The notes under the pieces: model-generated | Seen by the model: the letters and a program-made list of their open reading frames with translations, nothing else | The model's database searches: none | What the model was told of the DNA's origin: nothing | Assembly: GCA_025936045.1 (NCBI GenBank) | Contig: JAICUB010000004.1 | Location: 62,001-126,000 of the forward strand | Length of the DNA: 64,000 bases | Direction of reading: 5' to 3' | Origin: Polyangiaceae bacterium | Lineage (GTDB): Bacteria; Myxococcota_A; Polyangia; Polyangiales; Polyangiaceae | Shown: in pieces, positions 9,652 to 18,887 of the stretch | How positions within the stretch are numbered: position 1 is the first letter of the stretch | How the letters are laid out: every line of letters starts with the position of its first letter | Made by a program: the position numbers and the translations under genes

Positions 9652-10110
9652 TCAGCCGCGGTCGGGCAGCGCGTGCTCGGGCGGGATTCGAAACGCGACG
9701 CAGAGCCGATTCCAGGCGTTGATGACGGCAACCGCGTACGACAAATCGGCGATCTCTTTGGGGCTGAAATGAGCGGACAGCTCTGCGAACACGGAGTCTG
9801 GAACGCCCGTCTCCGCGACCCGCGTGAGGCTCTCGGCCCAGGCGAGCGCGGCTCGTTCACGCGGTGAATAGCCCGTCTGCTCGCGCCAGACGCTGACGGA
9901 GTAGAGCCGCTGCTCGGATTCGCCCATGGCCCTGAGCTTGTTCCAATGCAAATCGACGCAATACGCGCAGCCGTTGAGCAATGAAACGCGGAGCTTCACG
10001 AGCTCGAGCAGCTCGCGCGGCAAGCCGCACCCTGCGAGGTACTTCTCGACGCCGCGCATGGCGTCACGCGCGCCCGGCGCGACTTCGAACGGGATCCGCA
10101 CGCTGCTCAC
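9652..10110 (-). CDS. Carboxymuconolactone decarboxylase/AhpD-like protein
   Basis: The 152-residue product carries the AhpD-fold signature CAYCVDLHWNKLRAMGE, with the redox CxxC plus the downstream histidine, and the RERAALAWAESLTRV helix. Such proteins reduce peroxiredoxins or act on small aromatic acids; the CxxC form usually has alkylhydroperoxidase activity. The GTG start at 10110 is preceded by GGGAGGT and overlaps the stop of the upstream flavin-protein gene (GTGA), so both are co-translated. It is the second gene of the pair facing the MocR-type regulator and is expected to be controlled by it. Confidence 0.85.
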   Translation of the reverse strand: MSSVRIPFEVAPGARDAMRGVEKYLAGCGLPRELLELVKLRVSLLNGCAYCVDLHWNKLRAMGESEQRLYSVSVWREQTGYSPRERAALAWAESLTRVAETGVPDSVFAELSAHFSPKEIADLSYAVAVINAWNRLCVAFRIPPEHALPDRG

Positions 10111-10805
10111 GGCTGCACCTCCCGCGCGCCGGCGGCCGCGATTTTCGCGCGGTCGTAAGCGCGGAGACCCGCCGGTTCGGCGCCGAGCGGCGGGTGCGCC
10201 GCATCCGGGATCGGCGCCGTTTCTCCGCGCGCGAGCGGTACGACGCCGGCCCAATAGGGCAACGTCAGGTCTTCCGCGTCGTCGAGCGGTCCACCCGAGC
10301 GGCGCTTCACCGAGACGGCTTCGACCGGCAGAGCGAACACGCGCGTCGCCTTGAGCTCGAGGGCGTTCGGCGGACGGCACGCCGCGGAGCGACCGGGAAG
10401 TACGTGCTCGACCAGACGAGTGAGCGCCGCGAGCTTCTCCTCCGGCCGCTCGAGCTCGGTCGCTACCCCGAGCACGACGACGGAGCGGTAGTTCACCGAG
10501 TGGTGCATCGCCGAGCGCGCGAGCACGAGGCCGTCGAGCAGCGTGACGGTGACGCAGAGCGGCGTACCGGACGCGAGCACGCGGGCGAAACGGCTGCTCG
10601 CCGCGGCATGCAGCACCATGCGTTCGCCGAGTCGCGCGTAAACCATCGGGATCGCGAACGTCTGCCCGTTCTCACTGAACGCGACCGTCGCGACGAGGGC
10701 CTCGTCGAGGATCGCGTGAGCGACCGCGCGGTCGTACGAGGCACGGGCGGGTTTGCGGTGGACCTTCGTTTCGGGCGTGAGCGCGAAGCTAGCGGCGGCT
10801 GCCAT
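10107..10805 (-). CDS. Pyridoxamine 5'-phosphate oxidase-like flavin protein
   Basis: The 232-residue product resembles the Pyridox_ox_2 group of split-barrel FMN proteins (which includes NimA-like nitroimidazole reductases). Visible family features are YDRAVAHAILDEALVATVAF, FAIPMVYARLGERMVLHAA and the YRSVVVLGVATEL strand pair near the centre. It reads away from the PLP-type MocR regulator with 68 bases between them that hold operator-like repeats. The pairing of MocR regulators with pyridoxamine-oxidase-like and AhpD-like genes suggests a role in vitamin B6 salvage or flavin-linked detoxification; the exact substrate cannot be read from sequence. Confidence 0.85.
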   Translation of the reverse strand: MAAAASFALTPETKVHRKPARASYDRAVAHAILDEALVATVAFSENGQTFAIPMVYARLGERMVLHAAASSRFARVLASGTPLCVTVTLLDGLVLARSAMHHSVNYRSVVVLGVATELERPEEKLAALTRLVEHVLPGRSAACRPPNALELKATRVFALPVEAVSVKRRSGGPLDDAEDLTLPYWAGVVPLARGETAPIPDAAHPPLGAEPAGLRAYDRAKIAAAGAREVQP

Positions 10806-10822
10806 ACGCCGAGCATGGGACC

Positions 10823-10873
10823 GAACTGGTAGCTGAGAAACGACCAGTCTGGTAAATTGAGACCTACCAGTTC
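10823..10873. promoter_or_regulatory. Operator array between the MocR-type regulator and its divergent target genes
   Basis: The 68-base divergent gap contains a perfect 10-base inverted repeat, GAACTGGTAG at 10823-10832 and CTACCAGTTC at 10864-10873. Between the arms is an 11-base palindrome ACCAGTCTGGT (10843-10853). The half site CTGGTA thus occurs at 10826 and 10849, a direct spacing of 23 bases, with TACCAG opposite at 10865. MocR regulators bind repeated half sites next to their own promoter. The last arm touches the ATG at 10874, so the regulator may be autorepressed and possibly translated from a leaderless message. Confidence 0.75.
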
Positions 10874-12349
10874 ATGCCCGCGCGCGAGTTTTCGTTGGCT
10901 CTGGACGCGAGCGAGAGCTCGCCGCTTTTCGTGCAGATCTCCGCGTCGCTCGCGCGCGACATCGCGCGCGGCCGGCTGCGCCCCGGGGATGCGTTGCCCG
11001 GCACCCGCTCGCTCGCGGCGACGCTCGGCGTGCACCGGAGCACGGTCGTCACGGCCTACGCGGAGCTCGCGGCGCAGGGCTGGGTCGCGACCAAGCCCGG
11101 CGGCGCCACGTTCGTGTCCGCCGCCTCGCCGGACGTGAAGCCACGTCGATTCACGCGCAAGGCCGGCGCGCGCGGCATCGCTTCTTCGACCGGATACGCA
11201 GTGGACGCCGCGAGCGTCGGCGCGCTGCCGATCGCGCGCTTGCCGCGCGACGGCTTCTATCTTTGGGGCGGCGTGCCCGACATGCGGCTCGTACCGGTGG
11301 ATCTACTCGCGCGCGCTTACCGGCGCGTCGCCAAGCGCTGCGGTCGTCGCCTCTTAGGCTATAGCGCGGACGCCCTCGGGCAACCGGAGCTTCGCGCGGC
11401 GATCGCGCGGCTCGTGACGGAGGCGCGCGGCATGAACGCCGAAGCCGAGTCGGTGCTGATCACGCGCGGCAGCCAAATGGCGCTGGATCTCGTCACGCGC
11501 AGCCTGATTCGCCCGGGGGACGTCGTGGCGGTCGAGGCGCTCGGCTACCCGAACGCCGTCAACGTGTTCCGGCGCGCCGGGGCGCGCGTCGTACCGATTC
11601 GCGTCGATCAACACGGGCTTTACGTACCGGCGCTCGTCGCGCTCACGCGCCACACACCGGTGCGTCTCGTCTACGTCACCCCCCACCACCAATACCCGAC
11701 GACCGTCACGCTCGCGGCGACGCGCAGGCTCGCTCTGCTCGAGCTCGCGCGGCGTGAACGCATCGCGATCCTGGAGGACGACTACGACCAGGAGTTTCAC
11801 TACGACGGCCGTCCGGTGATGCCGCTCGCGAGCAACGACCCGTCCGGCAACGTCATCTACGTCGGCACGCTGGCTAAGATCCTCGCGCCCGGCTTGCGGC
11901 TCGCGTTCGTCGTGGCGCCGCCGGCACTGCTTTCGCGCATGGCGGTCGAGCGCTCGCTCATCGATCGTCAGGGCGACGCCGTGCTCGAATGTTCCATCGC
12001 CGAGCTCATCGAGGACGGCGACGTGCAGCGTCACGCCCGTCGCACCAAACGCATCTACCACGCGCGCAGGGACGCCTTTTGCGCCGGCATCGATCGCGAG
12101 CTCGGGGGCGTGCTCAGCTACCGGCGGCCTGCCGGCGGGATGGCGCTCTGGGCGGAGGTTTCGCCCGACGTGGAGGTGGAAGCCTGGCAACGCCGCTCGA
12201 TGGAGCGTGGCGTTTACTTTCAGATCGGGCGCCAGTTCGCGTTCGACGGCGGCAGCATGCAGAGCGTGCGTTTCGGCTTCGCGCTCCACGACGAGAAAGA
12301 AAGCGCGGCCGCGCTTCGTCGCGTCGCGGAAGCCGTGCCGCGGCTATGA
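10874..12349 (+). CDS. MocR/PdxR-family transcriptional regulator (GntR HTH + aminotransferase-like domain)
   Basis: The 491-residue product begins with a winged-helix GntR domain (about residues 10-78, with GDALPGTRSLAATLGVHRST) followed by a fold-type I aminotransferase domain. In the latter are YVTPHHQYPTT, ILEDDYDQEF (the aspartate that contacts the pyridine nitrogen) and GTLAKILAPGLRL, whose K335 is the predicted PLP-binding lysine. Regulators of this class sense PLP or an amine-PLP adduct. It is divergent from the flavin oxidase-like and AhpD-like genes and shares a repeat-rich operator region with them. The start ATG follows directly on the last operator arm and lacks a ribosome binding site. 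Confidence 0.93.
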   Translation: MPAREFSLALDASESSPLFVQISASLARDIARGRLRPGDALPGTRSLAATLGVHRSTVVTAYAELAAQGWVATKPGGATFVSAASPDVKPRRFTRKAGARGIASSTGYAVDAASVGALPIARLPRDGFYLWGGVPDMRLVPVDLLARAYRRVAKRCGRRLLGYSADALGQPELRAAIARLVTEARGMNAEAESVLITRGSQMALDLVTRSLIRPGDVVAVEALGYPNAVNVFRRAGARVVPIRVDQHGLYVPALVALTRHTPVRLVYVTPHHQYPTTVTLAATRRLALLELARRERIAILEDDYDQEFHYDGRPVMPLASNDPSGNVIYVGTLAKILAPGLRLAFVVAPPALLSRMAVERSLIDRQGDAVLECSIAELIEDGDVQRHARRTKRIYHARRDAFCAGIDRELGGVLSYRRPAGGMALWAEVSPDVEVEAWQRRSMERGVYFQIGRQFAFDGGSMQSVRFGFALHDEKESAAALRRVAEAVPRL

Positions 12350-12371
12350 TGCCGGGCGCGCCGCGCCCCCG

Positions 12372-14387
12372 ATGTATCGCACGCTCTTCGGAATCCTGTC
12401 GGTCTTCGCCGCTGCGCTCCTGCTCGTCGCGCTCACCTTCTCGAGCACCGTCGAGGTCCCGGCGGACTTGCGGATCGCGAACGGCACGGAGCCGAAAACG
12501 CTCGACCCCGGCATCATGACGGGCATCCCCGAGCACGCGATCGGGGACGCGCTGTTCGAAGGGCTCACGCGCTTCGACGGCAACACGCTGAAGCAGGTCC
12601 CCGGCGTGGCCTCGAGCTGGGAGCTCTCGCCCGACGGCACGCTCTACACGTTCAAGCTGCGGCCCGACGCGCGCTGGAGCGACGGACACCCCGTCACCGC
12701 GAGCGACTTCGTTTATTCGTGGAAACGCCTGCTCGATCCGAAGGTCGGCTCCGAGTACGCGTACATGCTCTTCCCGCTCGAGCTTGCCGAGGCTTACAGC
12801 ACGTATGCCGGCCACGCCGCGTCGATCGGCGACAGGATCCTACCCGCGCTCGCCTCGCTGGAGCAGAGCGCGCCCATCGACGCGAAGACCTGGCAAGCGT
12901 TCGTGCGCGACCAGCACGTAAACGCCCCCCTGCGCGTGCTCGGCGACGGCGCGCTCGAGAACCTGCTAGCCCGGCGCACGGGCTCGATCAGCGCTGCAGA
13001 GCTCGCCGCATTCGCCCGCGGCCTCGAACGCGGGCAGAGCCGGCTCCTCGCCGAGAACGCCGAGGCTCGGGCGCACTTCGGCGTCGATCGCGGCGTGATG
13101 GCGCCGGACGAAAAGACGCTCGTCGTGAAGCTTCGGGCGCCGACGCCCTATTTCCTACAGGTGCTCTCGCACGAGTCGTCGATGCCGGTGCCGCGCTGGG
13201 CGCTGGAAGCGCACGGTGACAGCTGGTTTTTGCCGGGAAATATCGTGAGCAACGGCCCCTTTCGGCTCGCGAGCTGGCTCGTGAACGATCACATCCGGCT
13301 CGAGAAAAATCCGTACTACTGGGGCAGGAGCGAGGTGCGGCTCGAGCGCGTCGACATGCTCTCGAACGACAACATGATGACGAACGTGAACCTCTATCTG
13401 ACGGGCGCCATCGATCTTCTCCCCCACAGCTATTATCCGCAAGAGCTCGCGCCCGAGCTCCGCAAGCGCTCCGACTTCACGCAATCACCGACGCTCATCG
13501 TCTACTTCTACCGCCTGAACGTCACGAAAAAGCCCCTCGACGACAAGCGCGTGAGGAAGGCGCTAAACCTCGCGATCGATCGCGATTCGATCACGAAGAA
13601 CGTGCTCGGGCTCGGCCAAAAACCGGCCTACACCTTGGTGCCGCCCGGGATCCCCGGTTACGTGCCGCCCGCGAGCGCGACGGAGCGCAACGTGGCGGAG
13701 GCGCGCCGCCTGCTCGCCGAAGCGGGCTTCCCCGACGGCAAAGGCTTCCCGCGGCTCGGGCTGCTCTACAACACGAATGAAGATCACAAGCGCATCGCGG
13801 AAGTCGTCACCGACCAATGGCGACGCGCGCTCGGGATCGACGTGACGGCGTACAATCAAGAATGGCAGTCGTATCTGGAAACGACGCGCGCGTTCAAATA
13901 CGATATCGCACGTTACGGCTGGGGCGCGGACTACGTCGATCCGAACAGCTTCCTCGACATGTTCGTGACGAACGGGCCCAACAATCAGACCGGCTGGAGC
14001 TCCGCGCTCTACGATCGCCTGATTCAGCTCGCCGGCGACGTTTCGCTCCTGAGCCGCGACCCGGAGCCGCTGCTCGCGCAGCTCCGCGAGCCCGAGCCGA
14101 TTCGCGAGCTGCTCCACCGCATCGAGGTGGGCGCACCCGCCGAGGGTCAGCGCGCGCGGGAGGAGCTTCGCTTCCGGCTCCTCCGCGAAGCCGAAGCCAT
14201 CCTGGTCGACGACGAGTGCCCGATCATCCCCGTGTTTTTCTATACGGTCGGCATGCTCGCGCGCCCCCGTGTGCACGGCGTCGCGATGCAGGTCAGGCTC
14301 GCGGACGGTTCCGTGCTGCAAAACCTGCAGGATCGCCAGCCCTTGCGCGACATCTGGGTGGACGGGCCGCACGCGGAGAGGCCATGA
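12372..14387 (+). CDS. Peptide ABC transporter substrate-binding protein (OppA-like) with large insertions
   Basis: The 671-residue product is an SBP_bac_5 protein close to OppA: LRIANGTEPKTLDPGIMTG, YTFKLRPDARWSDGHPVTASDF and IRLEKNPYYWG are typical. The N-terminus has one hydrophobic helix (about 6-24, no lipobox cysteine). About 90 residues are inserted near residues 145-235, between the YAYMLFPLE and APDEKTLVVKL motifs. A second insert of about 45 residues lies near 555-600. It heads the second peptide transporter operon, and its stop overlaps the next start. The ATG at 12372 is chosen because earlier in-frame codons overlap the MocR gene. Confidence 0.88.
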   Translation: MYRTLFGILSVFAAALLLVALTFSSTVEVPADLRIANGTEPKTLDPGIMTGIPEHAIGDALFEGLTRFDGNTLKQVPGVASSWELSPDGTLYTFKLRPDARWSDGHPVTASDFVYSWKRLLDPKVGSEYAYMLFPLELAEAYSTYAGHAASIGDRILPALASLEQSAPIDAKTWQAFVRDQHVNAPLRVLGDGALENLLARRTGSISAAELAAFARGLERGQSRLLAENAEARAHFGVDRGVMAPDEKTLVVKLRAPTPYFLQVLSHESSMPVPRWALEAHGDSWFLPGNIVSNGPFRLASWLVNDHIRLEKNPYYWGRSEVRLERVDMLSNDNMMTNVNLYLTGAIDLLPHSYYPQELAPELRKRSDFTQSPTLIVYFYRLNVTKKPLDDKRVRKALNLAIDRDSITKNVLGLGQKPAYTLVPPGIPGYVPPASATERNVAEARRLLAEAGFPDGKGFPRLGLLYNTNEDHKRIAEVVTDQWRRALGIDVTAYNQEWQSYLETTRAFKYDIARYGWGADYVDPNSFLDMFVTNGPNNQTGWSSALYDRLIQLAGDVSLLSRDPEPLLAQLREPEPIRELLHRIEVGAPAEGQRAREELRFRLLREAEAILVDDECPIIPVFFYTVGMLARPRVHGVAMQVRLADGSVLQNLQDRQPLRDIWVDGPHAERP

Positions 14388-15505
14388 GCGCCGTCGAGGT
14401 TGGCGCGATCGCGGCGGGTGTCGGGATGCTCGCGGGAGTCGCGTGGCTGCCGCCCAAAGCGACGCGCGTCATCGGCTCGATCTTCGGCGGCGCGCTCGTG
14501 TTCGGAGTCGCGCGGGGGGGCCTCGGCGTGACGGGCGGTGTCGTCGCCGGCGCGCTGCTCGCCGTGCTGCTCGCGCGCTTCGGTCCGAACACGGTCCTCC
14601 GGCGCGTGACGTTTCTCTTGCCGTCGCTGTTGCTGCTCGTGTTCGTGACGACGCTCCTCATGTATCACGCGCCCGGGAGCCCTTTCGCAGGGGAAAAAGT
14701 GGCGACTCCGCAGGTGGAAGCGGCGCTCCGGGCGCACTTCGGGATTCCGAAGAGTGCCGTCGAATTTTTTTGGATTTACGTGCGGCGACTGGTCGTCGAC
14801 GGCTCGCTCGGTCCGTCCGTGAAGGTGCAGGGCCGCATGGTCGAGACGCTGCTCAGGCCCGCGCTGCCGGTGAGCATCGCGCTCGGTTTGTTGTCGCTCG
14901 TGCTCGCCGCCGCGTTCGGACTCGCGCTCGGCATCCGCGCGGGGCTCAAGCCGAACTCGGCCGCCGACTACGTGGCAACGGGGCTCTCGGCCATCGGGCT
15001 CTCGCTCCCGAGCTTCGTCATCGGCGCGATCTTGATCGTCATCTTCTCGCTCAAGCTCGGCTGGCTGCCGGTCGCCGGCTGGGGCGACCTCCGTCACCTC
15101 GTGCTGCCCGCCGTCACGCTCGCGCTGCCCTACGCCGCCTACATCGCTCGCCTCGCGCGCGGCGGCACCATCGAGGTGATGTCGCAGGATTTCATCCGCA
15201 CCGCGCGCGCCAAGGGCGTGCCCGAAGCAGCGGTCGTCCTGCGGCACGCGCTCAAAGGCGCTATTTTACCGGTGGTTTCGTATCTCGGCCCGGCCGCCGC
15301 GGGCATCATGACCGGCTCCTTCGTCGTCGAGACGCTCTTCGGCATTCCCGGGATGGGCCAATGGTTCGTGCGCGGCGCCATCAACCGCGACTACTCGATG
15401 GTGCTCGGCACCGCGCTCGTCTACGCGAGCCTCGTCACCGCCTTCAACCTCGTCGTCGACCTCGCCTACGCCTGGCTCGACCCGCGCGTCCGGAGCGACG
15501 CGTGA
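14384..15505 (+). CDS. Peptide ABC transporter permease, OppB family
   Basis: The 373-residue product has the OppB core: HAPGSPFAGEKVATPQVEAA after the first conserved helix, MVETLLRPALPVSIALG, and an EAA loop FIRTARAKGVPEAAVVLRHA. Compared with the family it has about 65 extra residues at the N-terminus with two further hydrophobic segments, rich in Gly and Val. The ATG overlaps the stop of the binding-protein gene, and its own stop TGA overlaps the GTG of the next permease. It forms the membrane channel together with that permease. Confidence 0.9.
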   Translation: MSAVEVGAIAAGVGMLAGVAWLPPKATRVIGSIFGGALVFGVARGGLGVTGGVVAGALLAVLLARFGPNTVLRRVTFLLPSLLLLVFVTTLLMYHAPGSPFAGEKVATPQVEAALRAHFGIPKSAVEFFWIYVRRLVVDGSLGPSVKVQGRMVETLLRPALPVSIALGLLSLVLAAAFGLALGIRAGLKPNSAADYVATGLSAIGLSLPSFVIGAILIVIFSLKLGWLPVAGWGDLRHLVLPAVTLALPYAAYIARLARGGTIEVMSQDFIRTARAKGVPEAAVVLRHALKGAILPVVSYLGPAAAGIMTGSFVVETLFGIPGMGQWFVRGAINRDYSMVLGTALVYASLVTAFNLVVDLAYAWLDPRVRSDA

Positions 15506-16380
15506 CCACTTCCACGGCTCCCGCTCGTGCGGAAAGCCCGCGCGCGCGCGCCTGGCGCCGGCTGCGGAAAAATCACCTCGCCGGCTCCGGTCTCGTCCTC
15601 GTCGCGGGGATGGCCCTCGCCTGCTTTCTCTTGCCGTCGCTGCTCCACCTCGATCCCACGACGACACACCCCGCGCTGCGTCATCAAGCGCCCTCCGCCG
15701 CGCACTGGTTCGGGACGGACGGCCTCGGCCGCGACTACGCCGCGCGCGTGCTCACGGGTGGCCAAACATCGCTGCTCGTCGGCCTCGTCGCGACGCTCAC
15801 CTGCGTCGTCATCGGCGTCTTTTACGGCGCCGTGGCCGGTTACTACGGCGGGCGCGTCGACGAGGTGATGATGCGCTTCGTCGACTTCATGTACGGCGTT
15901 CCGTACATGTTCCTCGTCATCCTCATCATGCTCATGTTTTCCGAGAGCGCGCGCGGAGACCCGGTCCCCGTGTTCGTGGCGCTCGGGCTCGTCGAGTGGC
16001 TGACGATGGCGCGCGTCGTGCGCGGGCAAGTGCTCACGCTGCGCGAGCGCGAGTTCGTGCTGGCCGCCCGCCTGCTCGGCGCGAGCGACGCGCGGGTCAT
16101 CGCACGACACATCGTGCCGAACGTGCTCGGCATCGTCACGGTGTACGCGACGCTGACCGTGCCGACCGTCATCATCCTCGAGTCGTTTCTCTCCTTCCTT
16201 GGGCTCGGGCTCAAGCTCTCGTGGGGGCAGCTCGTCTCCGAGGCGGTCGGAGTCGTAAACCCGGTGGCCGTCTATTGGTGGCTGCTCGCGTTTCCGAGCT
16301 TCTTTCTCGCGGTCACGCTTTTGTGCCTGAACTACGTCGGCGACGGCTTGCGCGACGCGGTGGACCCGAAGGGACGCTGA
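15502..16380 (+). CDS. Peptide ABC transporter permease, OppC family
   Basis: The 292-residue product has a normal family length. Motifs include the N-terminal helix after RLRKNHLAGSGLVLVAGMAL, the AHWFGTDGLGRDYAARVLTG core entry, the EAA loop FVLAARLLGASDARVIARHI and the terminal GDGLRDAVDPKGR. Start GTG overlaps the previous stop. It is co-translated with the OppB-like permease and precedes the OppD-like ATPase by 4 bases. Confidence 0.92.
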   Translation: MTTSTAPARAESPRARAWRRLRKNHLAGSGLVLVAGMALACFLLPSLLHLDPTTTHPALRHQAPSAAHWFGTDGLGRDYAARVLTGGQTSLLVGLVATLTCVVIGVFYGAVAGYYGGRVDEVMMRFVDFMYGVPYMFLVILIMLMFSESARGDPVPVFVALGLVEWLTMARVVRGQVLTLREREFVLAARLLGASDARVIARHIVPNVLGIVTVYATLTVPTVIILESFLSFLGLGLKLSWGQLVSEAVGVVNPVAVYWWLLAFPSFFLAVTLLCLNYVGDGLRDAVDPKGR

Positions 16381-16384
16381 GGCA

Positions 16385-17380
<996 letters not shown>

Positions 17381-17383
<3 letters not shown>

Positions 17384-17420
17384 GCGGCTGAGCGGCTGAG
17401 CGGCTGAGCGGCTGAGCGGC
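17381..17420. repeat. Five exact copies of an 8-base tandem repeat at the end of the OppD-like gene
   Basis: TGAGCGGC is repeated five times without change, starting exactly at the TGA stop of the ATPase gene. Because the unit is 8 bases, changes in copy number downstream of the stop do not affect the protein. Such arrays arise by slippage and mark a place where the sequence has been disturbed; here it lies at the border between the transporter operon and inserted lipoprotein genes. Confidence 0.9.
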
Positions 17421-17650
17421 TGGAACGGCCGGGGCCGGCGCGTCACGCAATTCAGCCGCAAGCTTCGCACGCACTTCGGTCGACGAGCAGAGGACGCCCT
17501 TCAGCCGTCACAGACAGGGTCGACGTTGGTGTCGATATCGCGTCCTTGGGTGCGCCTCCGCGGAGGGGGCGTTGCACCTTGAGCGCGCCAGACGACACGT
17601 ACGCTTGCTCCCAGTAGGGAGCACACCAGGCCCGAGGCAGCTCTGGCTTT
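17421..17650. other. Intergenic stretch with a possible out-of-frame extension of the neighbouring lipoprotein gene
   Basis: No independent gene is convincing here. On the minus strand, one frame stays open past the lipoprotein stop at 17651 and reads CHEKPELPRAWCAPYWEQAY and onward, ending at a TGA near 17455 after ACEACG. It has a protein-like composition but is out of frame with the lipoprotein gene and has no start. It may be the old C-terminus of that gene cut off by a frameshift, or chance. Confidence 0.3.
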
Positions 17651-18811
17651 TCATGGCATTCTGTAGTTCACGACGACGTCGAAGCCGTCGCACCGAAAGG
17701 CGGCATCGGTATTTTCTGGATTTGCGTCCGCGGAGAGACGATAGAGCTGGCGTTGCTCGCCGGATTGATACGCCGTCCAAAGGACGCCGCTCAGGTCACT
17801 GCTCGGGGACGTCGTTGAGGCGCTGGAACAGAAGGCTCCGAGGCCATCGGTAACCTGCAGTGCCCCAACGTCGTTGTCGATCGGCCCATAACTGACCTTG
17901 TCCAGAAGGACTGAACCGTCCGGATAGAAGGCTCCGTCCGGATCGGCTTGCGCGGCGGAAAATCGGACGTTGACCGCGCTGAGCAACGATGGGTCACCTA
18001 AACTCGTAAGGTCGACGGGGACGAAAACGAAGAAGGTCCCCGCCACGGCCGAATTGTGGAAACGACCAACCTTGGCCCGATAGGTCGGATTGCCTTGACA
18101 AGGGTGAACATTGTCACCCGAGCCACCGCCGTAGGTGTTGTACTCTGCCGCCTCCAGGTTGCCGAAGTGTTGCGAAATGTTCCGTAGAGTCGAAAAACTG
18201 CTCGCAAACACACTTCGAAGGTGATTCCCCATCGCATCCCGTGCCTGAGTACCGACCATGACGGAGTAGACGAGCGCCGGTCCCGTTTGGTCGGTAACGG
18301 CAGCATACTCGAAGCCACCTATGGGCTTAACGGTCAGGTGGGTGTCCTGACTGTCCCAGACGAGGTCGAGGTCGTCCGGCAGAAACTCTGAGACCGTCAG
18401 CGCCGATGCGACTGATGCTCGATTCATAGCCTGGCTGAATCGGAGCTCTATGGCTGCCGAAGAAAGTACGCCCGCCGCATCGTCCCGGGGTGTAATGGAA
18501 ACGATGCGAGGTGCGATCGAGTCGCCGAGATCACCCGCTTCACCCGAGCCGGCGTCGGCCGATTCCAGCGCGCCCCCATAGCTCGAGCCTCCCACTGACG
18601 CTCTACCGTTATTCTGGGAAGCGCCCCCTTCACCGGTTGAGTCACCACCGTGTCCGCCGGCACCACCACGGCTCTCGATTCCGACTGAATCACCTGCTCC
18701 GGCGACACTCTGGCAGGCATCCCGCTCTTCGCAGGTCGTATACCTTCTCGGTGAAGAACAGGCCACGGATACGGTCAGCACCGTGATAGCGAACCGAACC
18801 ACTGATCTCAT
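17651..18811 (-). CDS. Lipoprotein with Ig-like (Big_5/SbsA-type) domain
   Basis: From the ATG at 18811 the product has 386 residues and a lipoprotein signal (MRSVVRFAITVLTVSVAC, lipidated cysteine at 18). A Gly/Ser/Glu linker follows, then a domain starting APRIVSITPRDDAAGVLSSA with IELRFSQAMNRASV, the hallmark of bacterial Ig-like Big_5 repeats. The rest, with GQSDNVHPC-like and cysteine-containing stretches, is not recognised. It sits inside the second peptide-transporter operon on the opposite strand, and its GC content looks lower than its neighbours. The earlier in-frame codon at 18910 would overlap the upstream gene and spoil the signal. Likely an outer-membrane or surface lipoprotein. 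Confidence 0.72.
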   Translation of the reverse strand: MRSVVRFAITVLTVSVACSSPRRYTTCEERDACQSVAGAGDSVGIESRGGAGGHGGDSTGEGGASQNNGRASVGGSSYGGALESADAGSGEAGDLGDSIAPRIVSITPRDDAAGVLSSAAIELRFSQAMNRASVASALTVSEFLPDDLDLVWDSQDTHLTVKPIGGFEYAAVTDQTGPALVYSVMVGTQARDAMGNHLRSVFASSFSTLRNISQHFGNLEAAEYNTYGGGSGDNVHPCQGNPTYRAKVGRFHNSAVAGTFFVFVPVDLTSLGDPSLLSAVNVRFSAAQADPDGAFYPDGSVLLDKVSYGPIDNDVGALQVTDGLGAFCSSASTTSPSSDLSGVLWTAYQSGEQRQLYRLSADANPENTDAAFRCDGFDVVVNYRMP

Positions 18812-18887
18812 CGGGGCGACTATCGAACGCTGAACCGTCACACCCTCGTTCCCTCGGCCGAATCGGCGAACCAGAAGGTCCCGCAGC

